Of a stretch of 64,000 nucleotides of DNA, positions 9,960-19,622 are shown piece after piece (position 1 is the first letter of the stretch; the number at the start of each line of letters is the position of its first letter). This stretch comes from Bacillus crepusculi (GTDB taxonomy: Bacteria; Bacillota; Bacilli; Bacillales; Bacillaceae): the NCBI RefSeq assembly GCF_014764715.1, contig NZ_JACXXE010000003.1, forward strand, positions 1 to 64,000, written 5' to 3'. The notes under the pieces were generated by a model. That model was given only the letters and a program-made list of their open reading frames with translations, was not told the origin of the DNA and made no database searches. Both the position numbers and the translations under genes were made by a program.

Positions 9960-9994
9960 GAAAACAAACGGCATGAAAAATGCCGTTTGTTTTC
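9960..9994. terminator. Terminator-like palindrome between murB and divIB
   Basis: A 15-bp perfect stem (GAAAACAAACGGCAT and its complement) closes a five-base loop. The A-rich and T-rich outer arms make it look bidirectional. It may end or attenuate transcripts leaving murB. Confidence 0.75.
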
Positions 9995-10025
9995 CTGCGA
10001 TGCCATCATTCATAAAAAATAGCTT

Positions 10026-10937
10026 TTAATTTGCTTCACCAATAATTTCTACTTCTGTATGCATATCTACATTGTAGTCTTCTTTAATTTTCTTTTGAAT
10101 GTATTGAATTAAATCCAGCACATCTTGAGCAGTAGCGCCACCAGCATTGACAATAAAGTTTCCATGCATATCAGAAATTCTCGCCCCGCCAATTTGGTAT
10201 CCTTTTAAATTCGCCTTTTCTACAAGCTGTCCTGCATATTCAGGCAACGGATTTCGAAAAATACTACCGGCACATGGTCGATTATAAGGTTGTGTTTCCT
10301 TACGATAATCTTTATTTTGCTGCATTTTCTTTGTGATTTTCTCGCGATCATCCTGTTTGAGCTTAAACACGGCTTCAAGGACAATGCCAGGCCGTTCCTT
10401 TTGAAGTACAGACGTTCGATAGCTAAAGTTCATTTGCTCATTTGTTAGCCACTCGATGCTTCCATCTTCAAATAAGATTCTAGCCTTCACAAGAATCTTA
10501 CTGATATCAGATCCGTGTGCACCTGCGTTCATATAAACGGCGCCGCCAATAGACCCTGGAATACCAGCTGCGAATTCCAATCCTGAAAGGCCCTGCTTAC
10601 TAAGAGACGTTGCGAGCCTGACAACAGAGTAGCCGCCGCCAACTGTAATTTCTTCATCATTTACAGTTAAATGATCAAGTCCAGCGCCTAACTTCAGGAC
10701 GACACCACGTATTCCTTTATCAAGTACAAGTAAATTAGACCCTCTCCCAATGACCGTCCAATCCGCATGATGTTTTTTCACCTGATCCATGATCGTTTTG
10801 ACTGCGTCGACATCTTTTGGAATGATCAATAGATCTGCTGGTCCGCCTATTTTCATTGTCGTATGATTTGCAAGCGGCTCATTTTCAAGTACTTTACCAA
10901 CTTGCGCTTCTAATAATTCATTCTTCAAGTTCTCCAT
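10026..10937 (-). CDS. murB: UDP-N-acetylenolpyruvoylglucosamine reductase MurB
   Basis: FAD flavoenzyme that reduces UDP-GlcNAc-enolpyruvate to UDP-MurNAc with NADPH, the second committed step of peptidoglycan synthesis. FAD-binding motifs GRGSNLLV and [15 protein letters not shown] are present, as are the proton-donor region AGSIFRNP and the terminal Glu region TEVEIIGE, typical of the short Gram-positive type (303 residues). I start it at MENLKNE, with GGAGGG just upstream; an upstream in-frame ATG has no ribosome site. Confidence 0.98.
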   Translation of the reverse strand: MENLKNELLEAQVGKVLENEPLANHTTMKIGGPADLLIIPKDVDAVKTIMDQVKKHHADWTVIGRGSNLLVLDKGIRGVVLKLGAGLDHLTVNDEEITVGGGYSVVRLATSLSKQGLSGLEFAAGIPGSIGGAVYMNAGAHGSDISKILVKARILFEDGSIEWLTNEQMNFSYRTSVLQKERPGIVLEAVFKLKQDDREKITKKMQQNKDYRKETQPYNRPCAGSIFRNPLPEYAGQLVEKANLKGYQIGGARISDMHGNFIVNAGGATAQDVLDLIQYIQKKIKEDYNVDMHTEVEIIGEAN

Positions 10938-10968
10938 ATTACCCTCCGCCTTACCTAATATCATTCAA

Positions 10969-12063
10969 TCATGTAGTCGTAATTTCTTTTAACACATTAT
11001 ATAAACGTGTAGCCGCATCTGGTACTCCGAGTTCTTTTGTTAAACGGCTCATTTGGATTAGTTTCTCTTCATTACCGGCAATTTCATCAATTGCATGCAG
11101 CAAGCGGTCTCCTGAAAGCTCTGATTCTCTTAAAACGATCGCAGCATCATGCTTTTCAAGTGATCTAGCATTGATTTCCTGATGATTTGCCGTCACGTAT
11201 GGGCTTGGAATGAAAACGGTTGGAATTCCAAGAGCTGTCACTTCAGCTATCGTTGTGGCTCCCGCCCTTGCAACAATTACATCAATCGATTTCAGATACT
11301 CCGGCATTTGATGCAAGAAAGGTTTTGTGATCATATTTGGTGCTGCACCTTTGTCGTTTAGTTCGTTCAGCACCTTTTCATAATGAACCTCACCAGTAAT
11401 ATATAAAATCTGGTAGTTTTTTGTCTTTAATTCATCTTGCATGTCAATGACTGCTCTATTGATCGGAGCTGCACCTCTGCTCCCACCAAAAATAAGAACC
11501 GTTTTTTTCTTTTCATCTAGACCAAACTCTTTAAGAGATTTCCCCTCTTTAATAGAGACGACTTCAGAGGCTCTTGGGTTTCCCGTAAAAACAACCTTTT
11601 CAGAAGGAAAATGCGCCTTTGCTTCTTCAAAGCAAATGGCTACCTTATTAACATATCTCGCAAGAAACTTATTTGTGATACCAGGCAGGCTGTTTTGTTC
11701 GTGAATGATGGTCGGAATTTTCAGCTTAGAAGCCGCATAAACGACAGGACCACACACATAACCGCCTGTTCCAATGACAGCATCAGGCTTAAATTCTCTT
11801 AAATAAGATTTGCTTTTTTGAACGCCCTTTAGAAATCTCATCACTGTTTTTACGTTATCAAAGGAAAGCTTTCTTTTAAAACCTGAAATCTCTATTGACT
11901 TGAAAGGAATATTTTCTCTTTCTACAATTTTCTTTTCAAGTCCATTTTCAGTACCAATATATAAAAATTCCACATCAGGATGTAGCTTTTTTACTTCTTT
12001 AATAAAGGCTAAGGCCGGATAAATATGTCCACCTGTTCCGCCTCCACTGATTACTATACGCAT
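10969..12063 (-). CDS. murG: Lipid II synthase MurG, GlcNAc transferase
   Basis: Peripheral membrane GT28 glycosyltransferase that adds GlcNAc from UDP-GlcNAc to lipid I, giving lipid II. The glycine-rich loop [11 protein letters not shown] is at residues 7-17, and the donor-site region FGGSRGA and the HEQN segment are present. The start is MRIVISGG, preceded by GAGGGGAAATGG. An open extension of 46 codons upstream lacks homology and a ribosome site. Length is 364 residues, as in B. subtilis (363). Confidence 0.98.
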   Translation of the reverse strand: MRIVISGGGTGGHIYPALAFIKEVKKLHPDVEFLYIGTENGLEKKIVERENIPFKSIEISGFKRKLSFDNVKTVMRFLKGVQKSKSYLREFKPDAVIGTGGYVCGPVVYAASKLKIPTIIHEQNSLPGITNKFLARYVNKVAICFEEAKAHFPSEKVVFTGNPRASEVVSIKEGKSLKEFGLDEKKKTVLIFGGSRGAAPINRAVIDMQDELKTKNYQILYITGEVHYEKVLNELNDKGAAPNMITKPFLHQMPEYLKSIDVIVARAGATTIAEVTALGIPTVFIPSPYVTANHQEINARSLEKHDAAIVLRESELSGDRLLHAIDEIAGNEEKLIQMSRLTKELGVPDAATRLYNVLKEITTT

Positions 12064-12109
12064 TATACCATTTCCCCTCATTTTTTTTCTGCTCTGAACA
12101 AAGTATAAA

Positions 12110-12129
12110 CCCTGTTTTAAACAACAGGG
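12110..12129 (-). terminator. Weak hairpin between spoVE and murG
   Basis: Seven-bp stem CCCTGTT/AACAGGG with a six-base loop, followed on the minus strand by the short T-rich run TTTATAC. It may be a partial terminator letting sporulation transcription of spoVE end before murG. Confidence 0.35.
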
Positions 12130-12261
12130 CTCCGTTAAAACCTGTAAAGAAGAGTCAAAAATCACGTTTCCGAAACAAAAACTGTCATTTTCACTCTTCA
12201 AATCATTTTTTTGTACTTTTGCAAAATAAAAGTCGATATGGTTTCATGAACTAGCAGTACA

Positions 12262-13362
12262 TTAATATCTAGCGTATCTGCTTACATTCAAAAGTACGCC
12301 AATTGCCATCAGCATTAATGTTAGTGATGAGCCGCCATAGCTTAAAAATGGGAGCGTGATGCCTGTCACAGGGATAAGTCCAGTGACAACTGCGATATTA
12401 ATCATCACTTGAATGGCAACCATTGAAATGATACCAACTGCTAAGAAACTTCCGTATAAGTCTGGTGCCCCAAGTGCTATCCGTATGCCTCTCCATAACA
12501 GAACACTAAAGAGCAACAAAATGAGTGATCCGCCTATAAAGCCGAGCTCCTCAGACAAAATCGCAAAAATAAAGTCCGTTTGAGGCTCAGGTAAATAGAA
12601 AAATTTTTGTCTACTTTGACCTAGACCCATTCCGAACAATCCGCCTGGACCAACAGCGTATAAGGATTGAATAATTTGAAACCCGCTGCCTAGTGGATCC
12701 TCCCAAGGGTTTAAATAAGACGTAATTCGTTTTATTCGATAGGGTGCTGATAAGACAAGTGCAGCAAAGCCACTTAGCCCTAGAAGACCGAGAAAGATAA
12801 AGTGAGCAATTCTCGCACCTGAAACAAAAATCATAATAATACAAGTTCCAACCATAACCGTTCCTGTCCCCAGGTCCGGCTGCAGCATAATGATGGCAAA
12901 TGCAGAAAACACAATACCTAACGCTGGCGCAAAACCTTTACGGAAGGACGTGATATTTTTTTGTTTTTCAGATAAGAATTTTGCGAGAAACGCAATCATC
13001 GCAAGCTTCATAAATTCAGAGGGCTGAATACTAAACGCACCGACACCGATCCAGCTTCTTGATCCATTTCTCTCCATACCAATACCAGGAATCAGTACAA
13101 GTAGCAGGAGGAGGAAACAAACAGCAATCAATATCTTTGACCAAGTCCGCCACGTCCAATAATCGACTCGCATAATGAAAAACATCGCGATAACTCCGAT
13201 TCCGGCAAACAAAAGCTGTCTTTTTGCAAAATAAAACGAATCATCAAATTTATATGATGCCCACACAGCACTTGCGCTGTACACCATAATTAAACCAATC
13301 GTCAATAAAAGTAACGTAATGACAACAAGCAAAAAATCCGGAGAAGTTTTCTTATTCGTCAC
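12262..13362 (-). CDS. spoVE: Stage V sporulation protein E, SEDS glycosyltransferase
   Basis: SEDS-family peptidoglycan polymerase of about ten membrane helices, required for spore cortex synthesis with its partner PBP SpoVD. The family signatures IQPSEFMKLA, QPDLGTG and GITLPFLSYGGSS are visible. The 366-residue length matches B. subtilis SpoVE, and its place between murD and murG separates it from the vegetative paralogue ftsW found later in this window. Confidence 0.96.
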   Translation of the reverse strand: MTNKKTSPDFLLVVITLLLLTIGLIMVYSASAVWASYKFDDSFYFAKRQLLFAGIGVIAMFFIMRVDYWTWRTWSKILIAVCFLLLLLVLIPGIGMERNGSRSWIGVGAFSIQPSEFMKLAMIAFLAKFLSEKQKNITSFRKGFAPALGIVFSAFAIIMLQPDLGTGTVMVGTCIIMIFVSGARIAHFIFLGLLGLSGFAALVLSAPYRIKRITSYLNPWEDPLGSGFQIIQSLYAVGPGGLFGMGLGQSRQKFFYLPEPQTDFIFAILSEELGFIGGSLILLLFSVLLWRGIRIALGAPDLYGSFLAVGIISMVAIQVMINIAVVTGLIPVTGITLPFLSYGGSSLTLMLMAIGVLLNVSRYARY

Positions 13363-13421
13363 GAGACCGACACCCCAAGCATAATTTCATTTGGGCTGTC
13401 AGTCATATGAGAGACAAGCCC

Positions 13422-14777
13422 TTATTTAAGCATATGCACGGCGTTTACAAACATGTCTCCACGTTCTTCAAATGTTTTATGTTGATCCCAGCTTGCACAA
13501 GCCGGAGATAATAAAATCACGTCTTCTTCTTCAGATATGCTAAACGCCGCAGGTACTGCTTGTTCAACATTATCGACATGTTTGACGTGATGTATTCCCA
13601 GCTCTTCACCAAGCTTTAAAAACTTAGGTGCAGTTTCGCCAAATGTGATAATTCCTTTCACATTTTTCATAAAAGGTTTCAATTCATCAAATTCATTGCC
13701 TCGATCTAGTCCACCTGCTAGTAAAATGGTCGGCTGCTTGAAGGCTGACAAAGCTTTACTTGTTGCCAGTATATTGGTTGCTTTACTATCGTTATAAAAT
13801 TTTCTACTTTGAATTGTATCGACAAACTGCAAACGATGCTTTACTCCACTAAATGTTGTGAGAACATGTGTGATCGCTTCATTTGAACAGCCTGCATTTT
13901 TCACGACACAAATGGCTGCCAAAATATTTTCTTGATTATGCTCACCAGGAAGAACAACATCCTTTAGATCAATGATATGTTCATTCATGTAGTAGATAGC
14001 GCCATTTTTAATAAAGGCACCATGTTCTACTGGCTCTTTCACCGAGAAAAACACCTTTTTCGCTTTTGATCCTTCTGCTAGCTTAACGACAGATGGATCA
14101 TCTAGGTTGATCACAGCTACGTCATTTTCATGTTGATGTGCGTATACTTTCTGCTTTGCTTTTTCGTATTCTTCACGAGTATGGTGATAGTCTAAATGTG
14201 CGTCAAAAATATTTAAAATCAAGCTGATTTTGGGTCTGAATTCAACAGTCCCCATTAACTGAAAGGAAGAGAGCTCAGTGACGATCCATTCATCACCAGT
14301 TGAATTTGCAGCGACTTCGCTGGCAACTGTTCCAATATTACCTGCCACTAATGTTTTTTGACTGTCTTTTTTTAGCATTTCATAAATCAGTGTAGTCGTA
14401 GTGGTTTTCCCATTCGATCCGGTAATCCCAATAAAAGGAGATGAGGTCAAATGATAAGCTAATTCTATTTCAGTCCAAACTGGAATTTGGCGTCGAAGTG
14501 CCTCTTGAACCATCACATTCTCATATGGAATTCCAGGATTTTTAATTAAAATCGTAATTTCTTTATCTTCGAATATACGAAGAGGATGACTGCCACAAAT
14601 GACATCGATCCCCTTTTCAGAAAGTAGCTGTGCTGGCTCATTTTCTTCAAACGATTTTTGATCATTTACTGTTACGTTTACTCCGTGTTCGTGAAGAATT
14701 GAGGCGGCCGCATATCCACTTTTTGCAAGACCTAATACTAGTACATGTTCGTTTTTTAACATTTGCATCTTATTCAA
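13422..14777 (-). CDS. murD: UDP-MurNAc-L-alanine:D-glutamate ligase MurD
   Basis: Cytoplasmic Mur ligase that adds D-Glu to UDP-MurNAc-L-Ala. It has an N-terminal UDP-binding Rossmann fold ([14 protein letters not shown]), the ATP P-loop GSNGKTTTT near residue 120 and the LDYH region in the central domain. At 451 residues it equals the B. subtilis enzyme. The chosen start is TTG immediately after the mraY stop (TAATTG), because GAGGTG lies nine bases upstream inside mraY; ATG codons four and six residues later are alternatives. Confidence 0.98.
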   Translation of the reverse strand: MNKMQMLKNEHVLVLGLAKSGYAAASILHEHGVNVTVNDQKSFEENEPAQLLSEKGIDVICGSHPLRIFEDKEITILIKNPGIPYENVMVQEALRRQIPVWTEIELAYHLTSSPFIGITGSNGKTTTTTLIYEMLKKDSQKTLVAGNIGTVASEVAANSTGDEWIVTELSSFQLMGTVEFRPKISLILNIFDAHLDYHHTREEYEKAKQKVYAHQHENDVAVINLDDPSVVKLAEGSKAKKVFFSVKEPVEHGAFIKNGAIYYMNEHIIDLKDVVLPGEHNQENILAAICVVKNAGCSNEAITHVLTTFSGVKHRLQFVDTIQSRKFYNDSKATNILATSKALSAFKQPTILLAGGLDRGNEFDELKPFMKNVKGIITFGETAPKFLKLGEELGIHHVKHVDNVEQAVPAAFSISEEEDVILLSPACASWDQHKTFEERGDMFVNAVHMLK

Positions 14778-15752
14778 TTATAACCACACCTCGATGTAAA
14801 TTCCTAAAACAGCAAGTAATAAACCAGCTGTCCAGAAGGTGACAACCACTCTCCACTCAGACCAGCCAACTAACTCATAGTGGTGGTGAAGCGGACTCAT
14901 CTTAAAGATTCTTTTTCCAGTTGTTTTAAAGGAGATAACTTGAAGGATAACGGATAACGTTTCAACAACAAATACTCCGCCAATAATGACGAGTAAAATT
15001 TCAAGCTTCGTTAAAATCGCAATCGCTACAATGGCTCCGCCTAAAGCCAGTGATCCTGTATCACCCATAAATACTTTTGCAGGGTGCGCATTAAACACAA
15101 GGAAACCAAGGACGGCTCCAGCAACAGCTACTGAAAAGATCGCCACATCATATTGAGATTGATTCCAGGCAAGTATGGCAAAGGCTCCGAAAGCAATGGC
15201 AGCTGTTCCAGATAATAGACCATCAAGTCCATCTGTTAAGTTCACCGCATTAGAACCACCGACAAGCATGAAAATGACGAGGATAAAGTAAGCCCATCCT
15301 AAATCAAAGCTGACATCTGTTCCTGGAATGCGAATCGTCGTTGCAAACTGATAATAATGGAAGACTGCATAAAAAATCACTGCGATCACAATTTGACCGA
15401 TCAATTTCTGTTTCGATGTTAATCCAAGATTTCGCTTCATCGCTACTTTAATATAATCATCTAAAAATCCTAATAAACCGTAGCCAAGCGTGACAAATAA
15501 CAATAAGAACATTTCTGGACTAATCTCAGAGAATTTATTGATCATCACAATTGTTGTAATGGTGATAGAAAAGATAATCATAATTCCGCCCATTGTCGGT
15601 GTGCCTGATTTCTTTTGGTGAGATTGTGGACCTTCTTCTCTAATACTCTGACCAAATTTAAGTCTTCTTAAAAACGGTATAAAAATCGGGGATAAAAGAA
15701 CACTGATTAAAAATCCCATTATGATTGTAAACAATATCACCTGTTCAAGCAT
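14778..15752 (-). CDS. mraY: Phospho-MurNAc-pentapeptide translocase MraY
   Basis: Integral membrane enzyme of about ten helices that transfers phospho-MurNAc-pentapeptide to undecaprenyl phosphate, forming lipid I. Active-site Asp motifs [17 protein letters not shown] and FMGDTGS are present, as is the HHHYEL histidine loop near the C terminus. 324 residues, normal. AAGGAG precedes the ATG. It abuts murD directly. Confidence 0.98.
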   Translation of the reverse strand: MLEQVILFTIIMGFLISVLLSPIFIPFLRRLKFGQSIREEGPQSHQKKSGTPTMGGIMIIFSITITTIVMINKFSEISPEMFLLLFVTLGYGLLGFLDDYIKVAMKRNLGLTSKQKLIGQIVIAVIFYAVFHYYQFATTIRIPGTDVSFDLGWAYFILVIFMLVGGSNAVNLTDGLDGLLSGTAAIAFGAFAILAWNQSQYDVAIFSVAVAGAVLGFLVFNAHPAKVFMGDTGSLALGGAIVAIAILTKLEILLVIIGGVFVVETLSVILQVISFKTTGKRIFKMSPLHHHYELVGWSEWRVVVTFWTAGLLLAVLGIYIEVWL

Positions 15753-15864
15753 CGTTCTTTACTCCTTCCGAATTTCCAAAGCCGTTTTCCATCAGAAAAT
15801 AGCATTCATTATTATGATATTCATTCGAAACTTTCATATGTTGTTTTTGTACAAAATGCTTCAT
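15745..15864 (-). CDS. Possible 39-residue small protein between murE and mraY
   Basis: An ATG-started 39-codon frame runs through the murE-mraY spacer and its TGA overlaps the mraY start (ATGCTTGA), so it could couple to mraY. Its ribosome site is weak (AAAGAGTG). The composition is polar and Asn/Lys-rich with no motif I recognise. A reading frame this short can arise by chance, so this is only a candidate. Confidence 0.2.
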   Translation of the reverse strand: MKHFVQKQHMKVSNEYHNNECYFLMENGFGNSEGVKNDA

Positions 15865-15888
15865 TTCATTACACTCTTTTCATCAATT

Positions 15889-17364
15889 TTAAGATTTGTT
15901 TAGATCTAAAATAGCGTCCACTGCAACCTTTGCATCATCAAAGTCGTAGACTTGATCGCCAATAATTTGGTACGTCTCGTGGCCTTTTCCCGCAATTAAG
16001 ACGGTATCGCCTTTTTTTGCATTGGCAATCGCAAAAAAGATGGCTTGTTTACGATTCACAAAGCTATGGTAATATGCCTCAGGTACACCATTTTCCATAT
16101 CTTTTAAAATAGCTGATGGATCTTCACTTCTTGGGTTGTCTGAAGTAAATACAGGCTCATCTGCATATTTCACAGCGATTTGAGCCATTTGAGGACGCTT
16201 TGTTTTATCACGATCTCCACCGCAGCCGATCACACAGAAAATTTTGCCCTCAGTTAATTCTCTACATGTTGTGAGGACATTTTCTAAGCTGTCAGGTGTA
16301 TGCGCGTAGTCAATGATGACAGGGAAGTCTTGATCACAGTTCACAAGTTCAAATCTTCCTTTGACTCCCTCCAGCTCTTCAATAGCACTAACGATTGTCT
16401 CAAACGTTAAGCCAGATACAATTCCTACTGATACAGCTGCCAGAATGTTATACACATTGAATTTCCCGATAAGGGCAACTGTCACCTTCTTTGTGCCGAT
16501 TGGTGTGATCAAATCAAATTGAGTTCCCTTAGGCTTGATTTGAATATTTTTTGCCATGACATCTGCTTGTTGCTCTAAGCCATATGTCATAATTTCAGCA
16601 GCTGTGACCTTTTCAAAATAACTCGAAGCGTCATCATCAGCATTTAAAATTGCGTGCTTCGGCTTATCATGATGAAAGGCACTTCCAAGCTGGGAGAATA
16701 GCAAGCTTTTCGCGTGTTTATATTCTTCCATTGTGTTGTGATAATCAAGGTGATCCTGCGTCAGGTTTGTGAAAACAGCAATATCATAATCACATCCATG
16801 CACCCGGCCAAGATGGAGTGCATGTGAGGATACTTCCATAATGGCCGTATCTACACCTTGATCAAGCATCTGTTTAAAGGTTTTTTGAAGTGTAACACTC
16901 TCAGGTGTTGTGTTTTTCACATCGAGAATGTCATCATTCACCTTCATATACATCGTACCAATTAAGCCAGTTTTCTTTTCGGCTTTTCTCATCATCTGTT
17001 CGATCATGTGTGTTGTTGATGTTTTTCCGTTTGTTCCTGTGATCCCGATGAGATGTAGCTTATGAGTTGGCTGCCTGTAAAACGCATCAGCGATTCGTGC
17101 AAGTGCTCTTTGAGAGTGTTTCACAATAATGACTGGTACATCAGTTATGTTAAGAGGGTGCTCTGCTACAATCGCCGCAGCCCCGCTTTTCACCGCTTTT
17201 TCAGCATAATCATGTCCATCTACTGTATAGCCTTTTATACAGACAAAAAGGCTCCCTTTTTTCACTTCTCTTGAATCCATTTCAATAGAAATGATCTCGG
17301 GATTTTCGTTTATCAATTCGTTGTTTTCACTTTTAAAGTATGTAAGGAGTTCTTGTAATTTCAT
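15889..17364 (-). CDS. murE: UDP-MurNAc-tripeptide synthetase MurE (meso-DAP adding)
   Basis: Mur ligase that adds the third residue to UDP-MurNAc-L-Ala-D-Glu. The P-loop GTNGKTSTT is near residue 110. The DNPR motif ([10 protein letters not shown], about residue 400) identifies meso-diaminopimelate as substrate, as expected for Bacillus. Start is [10 protein letters not shown], giving 491 residues; GAGAGG lies about eleven bases upstream. Longer in-frame readings lack a better site. Confidence 0.97.
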   Translation of the reverse strand: MKLQELLTYFKSENNELINENPEIISIEMDSREVKKGSLFVCIKGYTVDGHDYAEKAVKSGAAAIVAEHPLNITDVPVIIVKHSQRALARIADAFYRQPTHKLHLIGITGTNGKTSTTHMIEQMMRKAEKKTGLIGTMYMKVNDDILDVKNTTPESVTLQKTFKQMLDQGVDTAIMEVSSHALHLGRVHGCDYDIAVFTNLTQDHLDYHNTMEEYKHAKSLLFSQLGSAFHHDKPKHAILNADDDASSYFEKVTAAEIMTYGLEQQADVMAKNIQIKPKGTQFDLITPIGTKKVTVALIGKFNVYNILAAVSVGIVSGLTFETIVSAIEELEGVKGRFELVNCDQDFPVIIDYAHTPDSLENVLTTCRELTEGKIFCVIGCGGDRDKTKRPQMAQIAVKYADEPVFTSDNPRSEDPSAILKDMENGVPEAYYHSFVNRKQAIFFAIANAKKGDTVLIAGKGHETYQIIGDQVYDFDDAKVAVDAILDLNKS

Positions 17365-17529
17365 TTTTATATCAAACCTCTCAAATTCGTTCACGTGCAT
17401 GTCTTGTGAAAAAAACACACAGTCTATATTTTATCGTAAAAAAAAGGATACATCCAGCGTATTCCTTAAGTTTCTCTTGGAAAAAACACACTTTGTGCTC
17501 TTTTTTTAAAACTGCCCTTCTCTTTCAAC

Positions 17530-17564
17530 AAAAAGAGGCAGCCGAATGAGTGCGGCTACCCTCT
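17530..17564 (-). terminator. spoVD terminator
   Basis: AGAGGcAGCCG pairs with CGGCTaCCCTCT around an eight-base loop, followed on the minus strand by five T. It separates the sporulation gene from murE. Confidence 0.85.
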
Positions 17565-17576
17565 GTTCATTCTTTA

Positions 17577-19496
17577 TTATTCATCGTTTAAGTATAATCT
17601 GATCGTTGAGCCTTCTTTCACCTTTGTCCCAGCAGCAGGTGATTGCTTCACCACTTTACTACCAGTACCTGAGGCATCGATCTTCAGGTTAATCAGGAGG
17701 GATTCAAGGTCAGAAACAGATCCCCCTACAAGATTCGGTACCTCAATGGTTTTTGTGTCCAGCCACTGGTACTTCTTTTCAATTTGTCCTTTTCTTTTTT
17801 TCACACCCATCTCAGGCAGGCTGTCTCGCATAATATGACCAACTATTGGTGCGGCTACTGTCCCACCAAATTGAATGGTTCCTTTTGGGTTATCAACGGC
17901 TACATATACAACGATGCTAGGGTCATCAGCAGGCGCAAATCCGATAAATGACACAATGTGGTTGTTTTCCATGTATTTTCCGTCCTTTACCTTCTGTGCT
18001 GTTCCCGTTTTTCCGCCAACCCGATACCCTTCAACAAATGCATTTCGTCCAGTTCCTTGAGCGACTACACTTTCAAGTGCATATCTGATTTCTTTTGATG
18101 TTTCTGCTGAGATCACTTTCTTTTTGGCAATCGGTGATTGCTTTTTTACAATTTCTTTTGTGACCGGATCTATCCATTCTTTTGCAATATAAGGCGTGTA
18201 AAGTGTCCCGCCATTTACTGCGGCCGCCACTGCGGCTACTTGTTGAATCGGCGTAACGGAGACACCTTGACCAAAGGCAGTTGTTGCCTGCTCTACAGGA
18301 CCTACTCGATCAAGGGGAAACAAAATGCCTCTCCCTTCCCCTTGAAGGTCAATTCCAGTTTTCTGGCCAAAACCGAAATTTTTAATATAGGAAAATAATT
18401 TATCTTTTCCAAGACGGTCACCCAGCTCTACAAAGCCCGGGTTACAGGAGTTTTGCACCACTTCTAAAAATGACTGTGAACCATGTCCTCCTTTTTTCCA
18501 GCATCTGAGTCTTGCTCCATCGACCGTCACAGATCCGCTGTCAAAAAAGTGATCGCGTTTTAAATTCACTTTCTTTTCTTCTAATGCTGCTGCAAGTGTA
18601 ATAATTTTAAACGTTGATCCCGGCTCATATGTGCTCCAAACTGGTAAATTCCGGTTAAATACTTTAGGATCAACTGATTGATAGTCAGCTGGATCAAAAT
18701 CCGGTCTGCTTGACATCCCAAGTACTTCACCATTTTTCGGGTTCATGGCGATAGCGATCATGCCATCTGGTTGATATTTTGCCTGCGCATTGTCTAATTC
18801 TCGTTCAATAATGGTTTGTACTTTCGAATCAACCGTTAATTTCATATCAAGACCATCTTTAGGCGGTGTATAATCATCTGCTTCATCTGGCATTTTCTGT
18901 CCTTTTGCATCGGAATAAAATTTCACAGAGCCTTTTTCACCTTTTAGGTCATCATCATAATAGGCTTCCAGCCCAAGCAAACCTTGATTATCAATTCCAG
19001 CAAAGCCTAGTACATGGGATAGGAAACTGCCAAATGGATAATGTCTGATGCTGTCTTCTGCTACATAAACACCCTCTAAATCAAGCTCTCTTACTTCTTT
19101 TGCTTTTTCATGAGATACTTTTCTGCCCTCAGGAGAAATTCGTTCAATTGATGTTTTCTTCGTGACGTGCTTGTACGCTTTCTCCTCAGACATATTCAGC
19201 ACTGCCGCCAGTTTCTTGCTTGTTTCTGCAGGATCTTTAATTTGCCGCGGGACGACCAAAATGGATGGTGCACTTTTGTTCGTCGCCAGCTCTATCCCAT
19301 TCCGGTCCAAAATATCTCCTCGTTCCGGTTCAAATGGGAGGTTCCGGCTCCATGAATCTTTTGCTAAGCTTGTCAGCTTTTCGCCCATAATAAACTGTAC
19401 ATATCCTAATCTAGTATCTATGATGAAAAAAATGATCACCCCAAACAGCAGCACGAAAAGCAATCGTTTTCTCACTGTTACACTCGACACTCGCAC
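17577..19496 (-). CDS. spoVD: Stage V sporulation protein D, class B penicillin-binding protein
   Basis: Membrane-anchored transpeptidase that cross-links spore cortex peptidoglycan, acting with SpoVE. One N-terminal helix (12-30) is followed by a PBP dimerisation domain and the transpeptidase domain, with Ser motif STFK (in YEPGSTFK), SCN (QNSCNP) and KTG (GGKTGTAQ). A single C-terminal PASTA domain begins at VPNLVGG. 639 residues. The start is GTG with AAGGAG ten bases upstream. It sits between terminators after pbpB, fitting its own mother-cell (sigma-E) promoter as in B. subtilis; a CATATGAT -10-like element is present but not convincing. Confidence 0.96.
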   Translation of the reverse strand: MRVSSVTVRKRLLFVLLFGVIIFFIIDTRLGYVQFIMGEKLTSLAKDSWSRNLPFEPERGDILDRNGIELATNKSAPSILVVPRQIKDPAETSKKLAAVLNMSEEKAYKHVTKKTSIERISPEGRKVSHEKAKEVRELDLEGVYVAEDSIRHYPFGSFLSHVLGFAGIDNQGLLGLEAYYDDDLKGEKGSVKFYSDAKGQKMPDEADDYTPPKDGLDMKLTVDSKVQTIIERELDNAQAKYQPDGMIAIAMNPKNGEVLGMSSRPDFDPADYQSVDPKVFNRNLPVWSTYEPGSTFKIITLAAALEEKKVNLKRDHFFDSGSVTVDGARLRCWKKGGHGSQSFLEVVQNSCNPGFVELGDRLGKDKLFSYIKNFGFGQKTGIDLQGEGRGILFPLDRVGPVEQATTAFGQGVSVTPIQQVAAVAAAVNGGTLYTPYIAKEWIDPVTKEIVKKQSPIAKKKVISAETSKEIRYALESVVAQGTGRNAFVEGYRVGGKTGTAQKVKDGKYMENNHIVSFIGFAPADDPSIVVYVAVDNPKGTIQFGGTVAAPIVGHIMRDSLPEMGVKKRKGQIEKKYQWLDTKTIEVPNLVGGSVSDLESLLINLKIDASGTGSKVVKQSPAAGTKVKEGSTIRLYLNDE

Positions 19497-19587
19497 GCCC
19501 GGCTCACTCCTTACATATGGCTTGTTTCCATCATATGCAGGCTCGTCTTTTTATAGAACGGTCTCGTCTATCCCACTGGAGCAATAG

Positions 19588-19617
19588 AAAAAACCTAGCA
19601 AATGATTTGCTAGGTTT
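19588..19617 (-). terminator. pbpB terminator
   Basis: Perfect 12-bp stem AAACCTAGCAAA/TTTGCTAGGTTT with loop TGA; on the minus strand it runs into a T tract. It ends the mraZ-rsmH-ftsL-pbpB unit. Confidence 0.9.
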
Positions 19618-19622
19618 CGCAG

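Noticed and set aside
12064-12201. 46-codon upstream extension of murG
   Set aside because: No homology and no ribosome site; MurG begins [12 protein letters not shown].
19497-19587. Sigma-E promoter for spoVD
   Set aside because: A CATATGAT -10-like element exists but the -35 region does not match well, so I do not call a site although spoVD is sigma-E controlled in B. subtilis.
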